Positions 27,086 to 35,873 of a stretch of DNA of 43,665 nucleotides are shown here, piece after piece. The stretch is from NCBI RefSeq assembly GCF_947626835.1, contig NZ_CANQTS010000018.1, positions 1 to 43,665 on the forward strand, read 5' to 3'. This stretch comes from an uncultured Acinetobacter sp. GTDB lineage: Bacteria; Pseudomonadota; Gammaproteobacteria; Pseudomonadales; Moraxellaceae. The position numbers and the translations under genes are program-made. The notes under the pieces were generated by a model. It worked only from the letters and a program-made list of their open reading frames with translations, did not search any database and was not told where the DNA came from. Positions within the stretch are counted from its first letter, which is position 1. Each line of letters starts with the position of its first letter.

Positions 27086-29074
27086 TTAATCGAGATTAAT
27101 GCCAAAATCTAAATTAATCGACTGACGTTCAATTAATGCGCTTTTTACACTTTGCTGACGCGGACGTGCATGGGTTTGCATGTCACACAACAAATGACTG
27201 AGTTCATTGAAAAAATAGCTCTCCAGTTTACGCCCTTGCTCATCGACTTTAGTGACTGCCCAATGACTTAAATTTTGCTTGGTTAAAATTAATTCATTTT
27301 GCGCACGGGTCAGTGCCACATACAACACACGGCGCTCTTCTTCAATTTGGTCAAAATCACCTTGGGCGCGTGCATGTGGATATTGCCCTGCCGACACATT
27401 GGCCACATAACAGACCTTTTGCTCTGTACCTTTGGCAGAGTGAATGGTAATTAAAGTCACCACATCGGTGTCGGATTGACGCTCGATTTCAGAAATAGAA
27501 ACCGGATCGAGCACATATTCTTCTAAAAATTCACTGAGCTGAGTGTGCTTATTGGCCAATTGTTTGACCAATTCAAAATCACCTTGACGTTTATGCCAAT
27601 CTTTTTTGTAGTTATCACTTAATTGTTGTTCTAAGGCTTGCACCCCTAAAGTCACACAATGCTGCACCTCATGGCGAATGGCTTGCATTTGCTTCATGAT
27701 TAAAATGGCTTGTAAGGGAACTTTGCCAAAATCTTCTAGCGCGCTAAATACTTCATCCATATTGCTCGCTTGCAACAACTTTTGGGCTAAACGGCTTGCA
27801 CCAACATCCCCCACTCCCGGCCATAGGGTTAAAAAGCGCATCCACGCAATATCATCCATGGGATTGGCCACTGCTCGCAACAAGCTGATCAAGTCTTTCA
27901 CATGCGCGGTTTCCAGCAATTTCATTCCACCAATAAAACGATAGGGCACATTGGCGGCAATACAAGCCGCTTCAATCGCACGTGCAGCAAAGCTTGAGCG
28001 CACCAACACCATATGATCACGCCACGGCGCATTGTTTAAAAAATGACGCTCTTTGATATCAATAGCAATCCATTTGGCTTCATCAAATTCATTGGGGAAA
28101 ATATGCAGTTTAGGCTTAAGCCCAAGCCCCCGATACGCCTCTAAGCGCTTATCGTAATCAATAGGGCTACGCTCTAATAACCAATTGGATAAATCTAAAA
28201 TTTCTTGGGTAGAGCGATAATTTTGTTCCAGTTTATAAATATGCGCATTGGGTACACGCTCTTTAAAATGATGAATATTTTCAAAGTCTGCACCACGAAA
28301 ACCGTAAATGGATTGCGCATCATCACCTACACAAAACAATGAAATACGATCTTTTAGAGGTTCTAATAAAGCCCATTGTAGAGGATTCGTGTCTTGCATC
28401 TCGTCAACCAGCATATGTTGGCAAAGACCTGCCACGTAATCGACCAAACCTTCAGATTGCGCTAAAGCGGCTGCAACAATCGCCAAAATATCATCGTAGT
28501 CTAAAAAATTACGCTCACGTTTGCGTTTTTCATATTCTTGCATGATCTCGGCAATTTGCCCATGATACAGCTCAAATTCCGGCATATGCAGTTGTAAGGT
28601 ATGCGAGAGTTTTTGTTGCGTATTACGTGTTAATGAATACACATCACAGAGATCTTTAGGCGCAGGCAGAGCATTGGGATTTTTTTTGTCATCTTTTCCA
28701 CGGATTAAGCGAAACATCATTAACTGATCATCACGATCAATAATGGTGAAACTCTCTAAACCAAAGGCTTGTGGCACACGGCGCAATAAATACATACAAA
28801 AGGTATGAAAAGTAGATGCACGTAGACCTTTGGCCGCATCACCTAAAGCCAATTCTACCCGTGCCACAATTTCACTGGCTGCACGTCGGGTAAAGGTGAG
28901 AATTTGGATTTGACTAGCAGGTACGCCTTGCTCAATTAAATAGGCTGCGCGTGCCACAATGGTTTTGGTTTTGCCACAACCTGCCCCTGCCAAAACCAGA
29001 CTATGCTGTGCTGCTGTCGTCGCAGCGTGTTTTTGTTGGGGATTTAATTCGTTAATTAAGGCATCTAAACTCAT
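27086..29074 (-). CDS. UvrD/Rep-family superfamily 1 DNA helicase
   Basis: ATP-dependent 3'-5' DNA helicase. All main motifs are visible: Q-motif LNPQQ, Walker A GAGCGKT (about residue 30), motif Ia FTRRAASEI, motif II VDEMQDTNPLQ, motif III GDDAQSIYGFRGAD, motif IV EQNYRST, motif V ITIHSAKGTE and motif VI VALTRAQNEL. Motif II has Met where Tyr or Phe is usual (DEYQD). I start at 29074 (MSLDALINEL, 662 residues), where family similarity begins; the frame is open to 29098. It follows the glycerate kinase gene closely, so the two may be cotranscribed. It may be a third UvrD-like helicase beside Rep and UvrD. Confidence 0.9.
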   Translation of the reverse strand: MSLDALINELNPQQKHAATTAAQHSLVLAGAGCGKTKTIVARAAYLIEQGVPASQIQILTFTRRAASEIVARVELALGDAAKGLRASTFHTFCMYLLRRVPQAFGLESFTIIDRDDQLMMFRLIRGKDDKKNPNALPAPKDLCDVYSLTRNTQQKLSHTLQLHMPEFELYHGQIAEIMQEYEKRKRERNFLDYDDILAIVAAALAQSEGLVDYVAGLCQHMLVDEMQDTNPLQWALLEPLKDRISLFCVGDDAQSIYGFRGADFENIHHFKERVPNAHIYKLEQNYRSTQEILDLSNWLLERSPIDYDKRLEAYRGLGLKPKLHIFPNEFDEAKWIAIDIKERHFLNNAPWRDHMVLVRSSFAARAIEAACIAANVPYRFIGGMKLLETAHVKDLISLLRAVANPMDDIAWMRFLTLWPGVGDVGASRLAQKLLQASNMDEVFSALEDFGKVPLQAILIMKQMQAIRHEVQHCVTLGVQALEQQLSDNYKKDWHKRQGDFELVKQLANKHTQLSEFLEEYVLDPVSISEIERQSDTDVVTLITIHSAKGTEQKVCYVANVSAGQYPHARAQGDFDQIEEERRVLYVALTRAQNELILTKQNLSHWAVTKVDEQGRKLESYFFNELSHLLCDMQTHARPRQQSVKSALIERQSINLDFGINLD

Positions 29075-29101
29075 GGCATAGCATCTGTGGGGCATCATGC
29101 G

Positions 29102-30250
29102 CTATTTTAACAGAAATTCTTGATGTGCTATGGACAGCCATTTTGCTGTGGCTTGTTCTAAATACAGTGCTGCATTTTGCATTGCCTGTTCTTGACTTAT
29201 ACCTTTTGGATTAATCGACACAATGTCATGAAAACCTTGTGTATATAAATCTTCGATGCCCTCGCCGACTACACCTGCAAAGGCAATCACTGGAATATTA
29301 AATTGTTGCGCAAGCCGAGCGACGGCATAAGGCGTTTTACCCAAATGAGTTTGTGCATCAATTGTACCCTCACCGGTTAATACATAGTCGGCCTGTTGCA
29401 TGTGTTGTGCTAAACCAGTTTGTTGGATTACAAACTCAGCCCCCGATTGTATGTGAGCACCACAAAAGGCCATGAGAGCAAAAGCCAAACCACCTGCTGC
29501 GCCTGCCCCTCGCTGCCCTGCCAAATCCTTGCCGACCACTTCGCTGACCTTACGTGCATAATGCGCTAAATTGGCATCAAGTTGTTCTACCATGGCAGGC
29601 GTGGCGCCTTTTTGTGGGCCAAAGATATAAGAGGCGCCTGTACGACCACACAGTGGATTGGTCACATCCGAGGCAATGATGAGCTCAATGTGCTTTAAAC
29701 GTGCATCTAGGTGCGTCATGTCAATATCATCAATCTGATCAAGATTACCGCCACAGACGTGTAGCAATTGCCCTGCCTTGTCATAAAAAACTACGCCTAA
29801 AGCTTGTGCTAAGCCACTACCCCCATCATTGGTGACACTCCCCCCTAATGCAATAATCACCTTGTCTACGCCCAAATCAAGCGCGTGTAACAGCATTTGA
29901 CCTGTGCCATAGGTAGAGGTCAGCATAGGATTACGCTGTTCAGGTTTAAGCAAAGCAATGCCATTGGCTTTGGCCATTTCAATAATCGCGGTTTTGCCTG
30001 CATCGGTTAGGGCAAAATAACTATCAATCTGTTGTTCAGGCAATGGGCCTTGTACCTGACAGGCAATTTTTTCTAACTTACACACCTGCATTAATGCATC
30101 CAGCGTACCTTCACCACCATCTGCCATAGGTACACAAATACATTCAGCCTGCGGCATGACCGAGCATATACCGCGTTGCATCGCATGGCAGGCCTGCATA
30201 GCCGTTAGACTTTCTTTAAAGGAGTCAGGCGCAATAACAAAACGTGGCAT
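29102..30250 (-). CDS. Glycerate kinase
   Basis: Phosphorylates D-glycerate, feeding glyoxylate or glycerate carbon into glycolysis. It is of the GlxK/GarK type: the N-terminus FVIAPDSFKESLTA, the central ALGGSVTNDGGSG (about residues 136-148) and the C-terminal TGEGTIDAQTHLGKTP are family signatures. Length 382 matches. No other glycerate pathway genes are beside it; the UvrD-like helicase gene follows. Confidence 0.93.
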   Translation of the reverse strand: MPRFVIAPDSFKESLTAMQACHAMQRGICSVMPQAECICVPMADGGEGTLDALMQVCKLEKIACQVQGPLPEQQIDSYFALTDAGKTAIIEMAKANGIALLKPEQRNPMLTSTYGTGQMLLHALDLGVDKVIIALGGSVTNDGGSGLAQALGVVFYDKAGQLLHVCGGNLDQIDDIDMTHLDARLKHIELIIASDVTNPLCGRTGASYIFGPQKGATPAMVEQLDANLAHYARKVSEVVGKDLAGQRGAGAAGGLAFALMAFCGAHIQSGAEFVIQQTGLAQHMQQADYVLTGEGTIDAQTHLGKTPYAVARLAQQFNIPVIAFAGVVGEGIEDLYTQGFHDIVSINPKGISQEQAMQNAALYLEQATAKWLSIAHQEFLLK

Positions 30251-30284
30251 AGGCTTTTCCTCGTTGGCTCATTATTTCAGATAT

Positions 30285-30314
30285 AAAAAATGCCGACTTT
30301 CGTCAGCATTTTTG
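30285..30314 (-). terminator. Terminator after topA
   Basis: AAAAATGC and GCATTTTT pair, with GAC/GTC inside and a TTTC loop, directly after the topA stop codon on the minus strand. Confidence 0.85.
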
Positions 30315-30318
30315 TAGT

Positions 30319-32958
30319 TTAAGCTTCAACCCATTTGCCATCTTGATACACCAATGACCATTTGGTGGCTTTGCCTTCTGGCGTCTCAGAACCAATATAT
30401 TGCGCTTGGTTTTTACGACTAAACTTCACCAAAGTTGGATGACCTTCTGGGTCTGTATCTGGCGCTTGCAAAATAAACTGATATTTTGGATCAAGCTGAT
30501 CTGCCACAGTACGGATTTCGGCAACTTTAGGCGCGCGGGTTTCACGAATTTTCGGGAACTTACTCGCAGCCAAGAATAAACCTGCTGCACCATCACGTAA
30601 CACAAAAAAGTCATCGTGCTTGGTTGAGCGTAAATGTTCCATTTTAATTGGATCAACACGTGGCGGCGCAGGCTGACCACTCTTTAACACTTTACGGGTG
30701 TTGTCACAGCTGTTACAAGCAAAGTATGGACCAAAACGACCGGTTTTAAGCTGCATTTCGCCATCACATTTGTCGCACGGAATGGTTGGACCATCGTAGC
30801 CTTTGATTTTAAACTCACCTTCTTCAAGTTCAAAACCATGACAATCTGGGTTATTACCGCAAATATGTAACTTACGCCCACCATCAATCACGTAGCTGTC
30901 CATGGCAGTGGCACAAATTGGACAACGTTTTTTCGAAAGTAAATCAGCAGTTTCTGCGGCTTCATCATCAGATAAGGCTGCCATTGACTCGACTGGCGTT
31001 AAGTTCAGCGTGCCTTTACAACGTTCTTTAGGCGGCAAGTTATAGCCCGAACAGCCCAAGAATACGCCCGTGGTACCGGTACGAATCTGCATGGGACGCT
31101 CACACTCTTTACAATGCACACTATCTACTTCAACTGGCAAATTACGGCGCATGCCGTCTTCACCTTGGGCTTTACCTAAACGCTGTTTAAAATCGCCATA
31201 GAACTGATTGAGTAAATCTTTCCAATTGTGTTGACCATCAGCGACTTTATCTAGTTGTCCTTCTAAATCTGCGGTAAAGGCATAATTCATCAGGTTGTTA
31301 AAGTTTTCATCAAGACGATCTGTGACGATCTCGCCCATCTTTTCGGCAAATAAACGACGGTTATCAAGTTTGACATAACCACGTTCTTGAATGGTCGAAA
31401 TAATGGCTGCATAAGTCGATGGTCGACCAATGCCACGCTTTTCTAACTCTTTGACCAACGATGCTTCAGTAAAGCGTGCCGGTGGTTTGGTAAAGTGCTG
31501 TGATGGCTCAAGTTTTTCAAGCTTTAAGACTTCGCCCACTTTTACCGCAGGCAATAAAATATCGTCTTCAGCCTTATTGGCACCACGCACTTTGGTAAAG
31601 CCATCAAACACCAAAGTACGACCTTTGGCTTTAAATTCTACACCGTTAGCATCGGCTAAAATGGTAGAAGATAAGTACTGCGCTGAGGTCATTTGGCATG
31701 CCACAAACTGACGCCAAATCAGGTCATATAAACGCTGTGCATCACGCTCAACACCGGCAAGACTGTCGCCTTTGAGTGAGACATTGGATGGACGAATCGC
31801 TTCATGGGCTTCTTGCGCACCGGCTTTATTGCCATAACGATTTGCTTGTTCTGGCAAATATTGAGTGCCATATTCCGCTTCGATATGACCACGTACCATG
31901 CTCACAGCATCGTCACTTAAAAAAGTTGAGTCAGTACGCATGTAGGTAATAAAGCCACCTTCATACAAACGCTGCGCCAACATCATGGTTTTCTTCACAG
32001 AAAAACCTAAACGGGTGCTGGCAGCTTGCTGTAGGGTTGAGGTGATATAAGGTGCGCTTGGATTAACCTTGGTTGGTTTATCTTCACGGCTCACAACTTT
32101 ATATTCGGCTTTTTCAATCAGTTTAAGTAAACGATCAGTTTCAGCTTGATTACGCAGTTTTAAAGTTTTGCCGTTTTGTTTAACCGCTTCTAAGCGAATA
32201 GGATCTTGGCTGGCTTGCGTATCTGCAAACACTTGCCAATATTCTTCAGGAATAAAAGCACGAATCTCACGTTCACGCTCAACGACTAATTTTACCGCCA
32301 CCGATTGCACACGACCTGCCGATAAACCGCGGGCAATTTTTTCCCACAGTAATGGCGAAATCATAAAGCCCACCACACGGTCTAAAAAACGACGCGCTTG
32401 CTGTGCATTGACTTTATTAATATCTAAACGTGCTGGATGCTTAAACGCTTCTTGAATAGCATTCTTGGTGATTTCATTAAACACCACACGTTGATAACGT
32501 GACTCATCACCACCAATCACTTCTTTTAAATGCCAAGCGATGGCTTCCCCTTCACGGTCCATATCCGTAGCCAGATAAACTTCATCGACTTCTGCGGCAA
32601 GTTTTTTAAGCTCAGCCACTACATTTTCTTTGCCCGGTAACACCTGATATTGCGCTTGCCAATCGTGCTCCGGGTCAACGCCCATACGGTTGACCAAGGC
32701 ACTTTGTGCTTTAAGGGCTTTTTCTTCATCCGTTAATTTAGTACGCGTTGCCGGTTTTTTCTCAGTTGTTTTAGCACCACCACTGGTCGGTAAATCACGT
32801 ACATGACCCACAGATGACTTTACAATGTAGTTACTGCCTAAATATTTATTGATTGTTTTCGCTTTTGCAGGCGACTCCACAATCACTAATGCACGCTTTT
32901 TCGCAGCATCAGAAGTTGCTGTCGCGCTTTTGGATGTGGATCGAGGAGCGTTCGCCAT
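30319..32958 (-). CDS. topA: DNA topoisomerase I (type IA)
   Basis: Relaxes negative supercoils by transient single-strand cleavage. The Toprim domain starts with [13 protein letters not shown] near residue 25 and includes [13 protein letters not shown] near residue 133. The active-site Tyr is in FITYMRTDS near residue 340. The C-terminal region has three tetracysteine zinc fingers (starting near residues 622, 686 and 734) and a further DNA-binding segment. Length 879 is close to E. coli TopA (865). The N-terminus has about 20 extra Ser/Thr/Ala-rich residues. It is preceded on the same strand by the small membrane protein gene, 29 bases away. Confidence 0.97.
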   Translation of the reverse strand: MANAPRSTSKSATATSDAAKKRALVIVESPAKAKTINKYLGSNYIVKSSVGHVRDLPTSGGAKTTEKKPATRTKLTDEEKALKAQSALVNRMGVDPEHDWQAQYQVLPGKENVVAELKKLAAEVDEVYLATDMDREGEAIAWHLKEVIGGDESRYQRVVFNEITKNAIQEAFKHPARLDINKVNAQQARRFLDRVVGFMISPLLWEKIARGLSAGRVQSVAVKLVVEREREIRAFIPEEYWQVFADTQASQDPIRLEAVKQNGKTLKLRNQAETDRLLKLIEKAEYKVVSREDKPTKVNPSAPYITSTLQQAASTRLGFSVKKTMMLAQRLYEGGFITYMRTDSTFLSDDAVSMVRGHIEAEYGTQYLPEQANRYGNKAGAQEAHEAIRPSNVSLKGDSLAGVERDAQRLYDLIWRQFVACQMTSAQYLSSTILADANGVEFKAKGRTLVFDGFTKVRGANKAEDDILLPAVKVGEVLKLEKLEPSQHFTKPPARFTEASLVKELEKRGIGRPSTYAAIISTIQERGYVKLDNRRLFAEKMGEIVTDRLDENFNNLMNYAFTADLEGQLDKVADGQHNWKDLLNQFYGDFKQRLGKAQGEDGMRRNLPVEVDSVHCKECERPMQIRTGTTGVFLGCSGYNLPPKERCKGTLNLTPVESMAALSDDEAAETADLLSKKRCPICATAMDSYVIDGGRKLHICGNNPDCHGFELEEGEFKIKGYDGPTIPCDKCDGEMQLKTGRFGPYFACNSCDNTRKVLKSGQPAPPRVDPIKMEHLRSTKHDDFFVLRDGAAGLFLAASKFPKIRETRAPKVAEIRTVADQLDPKYQFILQAPDTDPEGHPTLVKFSRKNQAQYIGSETPEGKATKWSLVYQDGKWVEA

Positions 32959-32987
32959 AATTAAACCGTCTTACTAAAGATAAAAAG

Positions 32988-33437
32988 TTAAAGTTGTGCC
33001 AAAGATTCAAGCCAAGCCTTGATCTCTTCGATTTGAGAGCCTCTAAGGTCTGCTTCTTCTTCCCAATAGAGTCCTACACAGTTGGCCTGCATATCAATAG
33101 CATAAATGCCTTTTAATGCAACGTCTAAACCTTGGAATTTTTCATCACCATAGACAACCTCAAGTTGTTGCTCAACCACACGTGCACGCATCAGCGGCAA
33201 ACGTGCATTGGGTAACAAGATGCTGTAATACGCCACCATACTGGCACGATTTTCAGTTGCCATTGGGATTTTTGTCCAATCTGGTGCAGCCACAAGCCGT
33301 GGATGTAAGCCAATTTTACGGGCTTTTTCGCGTATTAAGCCTAAAGCCTTTTCTCTTGGACTGACGCGTAGACCAAATATTGATCCCATCACGAACACGA
33401 CTACAAGAACAGCAATCCAAATTCCAATGTTATCCAT
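32988..33437 (-). CDS. Small single-span membrane protein
   Basis: A 149-residue protein with an N-terminal transmembrane helix (about residues 5-23) and a cytoplasmic domain I do not recognise. The first part of that domain is basic (SPREKALGLIREKARKIGL); the rest is mixed alpha/beta, with a Trp-Glu-Glu-Glu stretch near the end. It lies immediately upstream of topA and probably shares its transcript. Confidence 0.75.
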   Translation of the reverse strand: MDNIGIWIAVLVVVFVMGSIFGLRVSPREKALGLIREKARKIGLHPRLVAAPDWTKIPMATENRASMVAYYSILLPNARLPLMRARVVEQQLEVVYGDEKFQGLDVALKGIYAIDMQANCVGLYWEEEADLRGSQIEEIKAWLESLAQL

Positions 33438-33507
33438 AGCTCAACCTTTATGTTCTATTATTAGAGTTGCATAAGCTGAATATAAAAGGCAAGTGGCTCG
33501 TTAGAAT

Positions 33508-33684
33508 TTAATTGGCAATTAAAATATTGTGATAACTGATTTTTCTGTCATTAATCACCACCAGTCCATATTTTGTGAGTAATTCAAGTGCAGGCTCAAT
33601 GTCAGTTTTAGGCAAAAATTTGGCCAGTAACGCTTCAAAACTGGCTTGATATTGAGGTTTTTTGGCAGGGTGATCTAAAAAATA
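33508..33684 (-). pseudogene. Cut-off C-terminal winged-helix segment of the downstream PIN-like gene
   Basis: Fifty-eight open codons in the same frame as the gene at 33685-34473, separated from it only by the TAA at 33685-33687. The segment contains FEALLAKFLPKTDIEPALELL and ends YHNILIAN. It aligns with the C-terminus of the upstream paralogue (LRDLLEQMFPKADIRMLLKEL ... YSHEMFLN), including the shared PK-x-DI core. It has no start codon or ribosome site of its own. It is therefore the lost tail of the gene, removed by a nonsense mutation, unless read-through or a sequencing error is involved. Confidence 0.8.
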
Positions 33685-34473
33685 TTATTGGATAGGTAAA
33701 CAGATTTTTTTCAACTGATTTTCAATAGCTAAAATCTCTGATGTTTCAGCCGTTTCAGCCGTTTCAGCCGTTTCAGCCGTTTCAGCCGTTTCAGCCGTTT
33801 CAGCCGTTTCAGCCGTTTCAGCCGTTTCAGCCAAATGTGCTAAATTTTGCAAACACTTCGCAATAGCTGTGCTTTGATATTGCAGCTTATTTTCAGTGAT
33901 TTTAATGACTTTAATTTTTTTGAGTTCTTCTATTACTACCTTGGCCACGGCATCATCACACTTAAGGTTGGCTTTAATAGAATTAATTAAAGTGTCTATT
34001 TTTGCAGGCTGTGAAAAAGTAGCTTTAGCCAAATTCAGACAATACTGATACATATGTCGATCAATATCAGTATGCGCTTTGATTTCTTTACAAATATGTG
34101 CTGCGACCAAGGGCTTTTCATGAATAATTTTTGCTTCAAATTTATTCATTTTGAGTAGATCAACCACGTATTGCATGGAGTGATCATTTGACATCACATC
34201 AAATGAAACATCTTTTTTAATTTGTGCTGAAAGCTGGCCTGCAATAAATGCTAAACCAAAATCTGCAGCATCTTTGCCCACTTTAGGCATCTTCATAATT
34301 TGAAGTTTGCCATTGGTGATATAGGGTGCAAGGGCCACCAAACCATCTAAAGAAAAATTCACGGGAGATTTAGCATAGATTAAATACACATTTAAATATT
34401 GTTTTAAATATTTGATTAACTCTTGCTCTGTTTTGTGTAAATTTTCGATATCAAGCAATAGGATTTTTTTCAT
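33685..34473 (-). CDS. PIN/NYN-like nuclease with winged helix and AET repeats, truncated
   Basis: A 262-residue protein. Residues 1-115 form a PIN-like (NYN-type) nuclease domain with the expected acidic residues D8 and E10 (LLLDIEN), D68 and D71 (KDAADFGLAF) and D97 (SND). Residues about 135-210 look like a winged helix. Residues 215-244 are ten Ala-Glu-Thr repeats from a 9-bp minisatellite. The ORF ends at an in-frame TAA, after which the C-terminal winged helix present in the paralogue continues for 58 codons. A very strong ribosome site (AAGGGGGAGGTG) precedes the ATG, 18 bases after the upstream paralogue's stop codon, so the two genes are cotranscribed. Predicted metal-dependent ribonuclease; target unknown. 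Confidence 0.75.
   Translation of the reverse strand: MKKILLLDIENLHKTEQELIKYLKQYLNVYLIYAKSPVNFSLDGLVALAPYITNGKLQIMKMPKVGKDAADFGLAFIAGQLSAQIKKDVSFDVMSNDHSMQYVVDLLKMNKFEAKIIHEKPLVAAHICKEIKAHTDIDRHMYQYCLNLAKATFSQPAKIDTLINSIKANLKCDDAVAKVVIEELKKIKVIKITENKLQYQSTAIAKCLQNLAHLAETAETAETAETAETAETAETAETAETAETSEILAIENQLKKICLPIQ
33743..33832. repeat. Minisatellite, ten 9-bp units
   Basis: Ten identical tandem copies of GTTTCAGCC (plus strand), coding Ala-Glu-Thr on the minus strand inside the PIN-like gene. There is no base change within the ten units, so the array is young or frequently rebuilt. Because 9 is a multiple of 3, copy-number change alters linker length without shifting frame. Confidence 0.97.
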
Positions 34474-34491
34474 GCCACCTCCCCCTTAGGT

Positions 34492-35502
34492 TTAATTTAA
34501 AAACATTTCATGGCTATACACCACTTCATGCCCATTCCAATAAATATAGCCTTTTTCAATCAGTTCTTTAAGCAGCATACGAATATCAGCTTTGGGGAAC
34601 ATTTGTTCCAATAAATCACGTAACTCATAAATATCTTTAGGTTTATTGTCTTTTAATTGACGCAAACGACGCGCCACTTCAACTTGTACAGGGTCAATGG
34701 TTGCAAAGTTTTTAAATAATTCTTGTTGTACTGTTTGAATTGAATCCTGAGTTGGCACAGCATTTTTGCGATCTTTAACAAGCGGTATTTCATGCTCTAA
34801 ACGTGCACATGCTGCATCTAAACTTGCAACTTTGGCGGCATCAGGGGTATCGGTATTAAGCTGTAACCATTGTTTTAAGACTTTTTTACGAAAATAAATG
34901 TGCTCACGGTCTTGTTTGACTAATTTTAAATTAATCAGCATACCCACCAAATGTTGGGCTTTTTCAGGTGCAATTTTCAGTACGTTGCCAAGCGAATTTT
35001 TTAATTTTTCTAGCGTATTGGGCTTACCGCTCATTTTGGCTAAAGCTTCGCAATATTGCTTCACCAATTGCAATTTAGGCTGCTGTTGAATACGCGTTAA
35101 ACTTGGTACACGAATACTATTGCTGGCTTGAGTGGGTTGTGGAGCTTCAATTTGAATAAGATGTGCACTAATCTCAGAACTTTGCAGTAATTCCAATAAA
35201 ATCGGGCTTGAATCCATAGCCGAGATAATTTCTACATGGGTGTCTGGAGCTAATAAAGCCATGAGCTGACCCACCAGCATGGCATATTGATATTCTTTAT
35301 ATTCAGCTTTTCCTACTTCTAAAATCACCACTTGACCACTACTGATCCAAGCTGCAAATTCAGTTAAATCATCTAGAGCAAATTCAAATTTTCCTGTGCT
35401 ATTAAATACATAGATCACAGGGTAATGCTGCACAATTTCACGTAATAAAGACAGCGTAGGTGGGTTATTTTCAAGGTCAAGTAAAACGGCTTTATCAGAC
35501 AT
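34492..35502 (-). CDS. PIN/NYN-like protein with two winged helices, upstream paralogue
   Basis: A 336-residue paralogue of the downstream gene. The N-terminal PIN-like domain (1-120) keeps D9, E11 (LLDLEN) and D97, but the KDxxD pair of the paralogue is E67 and E70 (AEYKEYQYAM), conservative changes that may alter metal binding. Residues about 145-215 resemble a winged helix, and residues about 275-336 (RLRQLKDNKPKDIYELRDLL) a second one. No Shine-Dalgarno is apparent; a 9-bp stem ends one base before the ATG. Neighbours (slyX upstream, topA operon downstream) give no functional clue. Predicted RNA-processing or regulatory role, unproven. Confidence 0.75.
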   Translation of the reverse strand: MSDKAVLLDLENNPPTLSLLREIVQHYPVIYVFNSTGKFEFALDDLTEFAAWISSGQVVILEVGKAEYKEYQYAMLVGQLMALLAPDTHVEIISAMDSSPILLELLQSSEISAHLIQIEAPQPTQASNSIRVPSLTRIQQQPKLQLVKQYCEALAKMSGKPNTLEKLKNSLGNVLKIAPEKAQHLVGMLINLKLVKQDREHIYFRKKVLKQWLQLNTDTPDAAKVASLDAACARLEHEIPLVKDRKNAVPTQDSIQTVQQELFKNFATIDPVQVEVARRLRQLKDNKPKDIYELRDLLEQMFPKADIRMLLKELIEKGYIYWNGHEVVYSHEMFLN

Positions 35503-35503
35503 A

Positions 35504-35551
35504 AGGGCTTATAGGTGATCAGAAAATCACATGATTACAACCATAAGCCCT
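35504..35551 (-). promoter_or_regulatory. Nested hairpin against the start codon of the PIN-like operon
   Basis: AGGGCTTAT (35504-35512) pairs perfectly with ATAAGCCCT (35543-35551). Inside, GTGAT (35515-35519) pairs with ATCAC (35526-35530). In the mRNA the structure ends one base before the first PIN-like ATG, where a ribosome site should be. It could control translation or be cut by the encoded protein. Confidence 0.55.
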
Positions 35552-35594
35552 CCAAAGGTCAAATAAAATCTGCGCCTTTATTCAAATCTGCGGC

Positions 35595-35840
35595 TTAATA
35601 ATGTGGTGGACGGTCAGCTACAGGGTCAAACGTGGCAATACCATCGGATAAATCAGAAGATTCTACCCGTTGATACAAAAGCTGCATTTGTTTTTTTAAA
35701 TCAGCCAGTTCTAACGCCTGATGTGCTACTTGATCATTGAGCTGATCAACTAAATCGTCTAAAAATGCAATTCGCACTTGCAAATCTTCAATGGGTGCGG
35801 ACAATGACGCTAGATCATTTAGATTTTGTTGTTTAGTCAT
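35595..35840 (-). CDS. slyX: SlyX family protein
   Basis: An 81-residue coiled-coil protein. A long heptad region spans about residues 16-60 (EDLQVRIAFLDDLVDQLNDQV), and the conserved C-terminal PPHY is the SlyX hallmark. Function unknown. It is divergent from uup, with 33 bases between start codons, so the promoters overlap. Confidence 0.9.
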   Translation of the reverse strand: MTKQQNLNDLASLSAPIEDLQVRIAFLDDLVDQLNDQVAHQALELADLKKQMQLLYQRVESSDLSDGIATFDPVADRPPHY

Positions 35841-35873
35841 TTAAAGTCCTCATTTGGGATTTCAGGAAACATT

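Noticed and set aside
33508..33690. Frameshift as the cause of truncation of the PIN-like gene
   Set aside because: Codon-by-codon reading shows the downstream segment is in the same frame; only a stop codon intervenes, so nonsense mutation is the better reading.
33743..33832. Repeat array considered as a CRISPR or phase-variation switch
   Set aside because: Units are only 9 bp with no spacers, so it is not CRISPR; the unit is a multiple of three, so copy change cannot shift the frame and switch the gene off.
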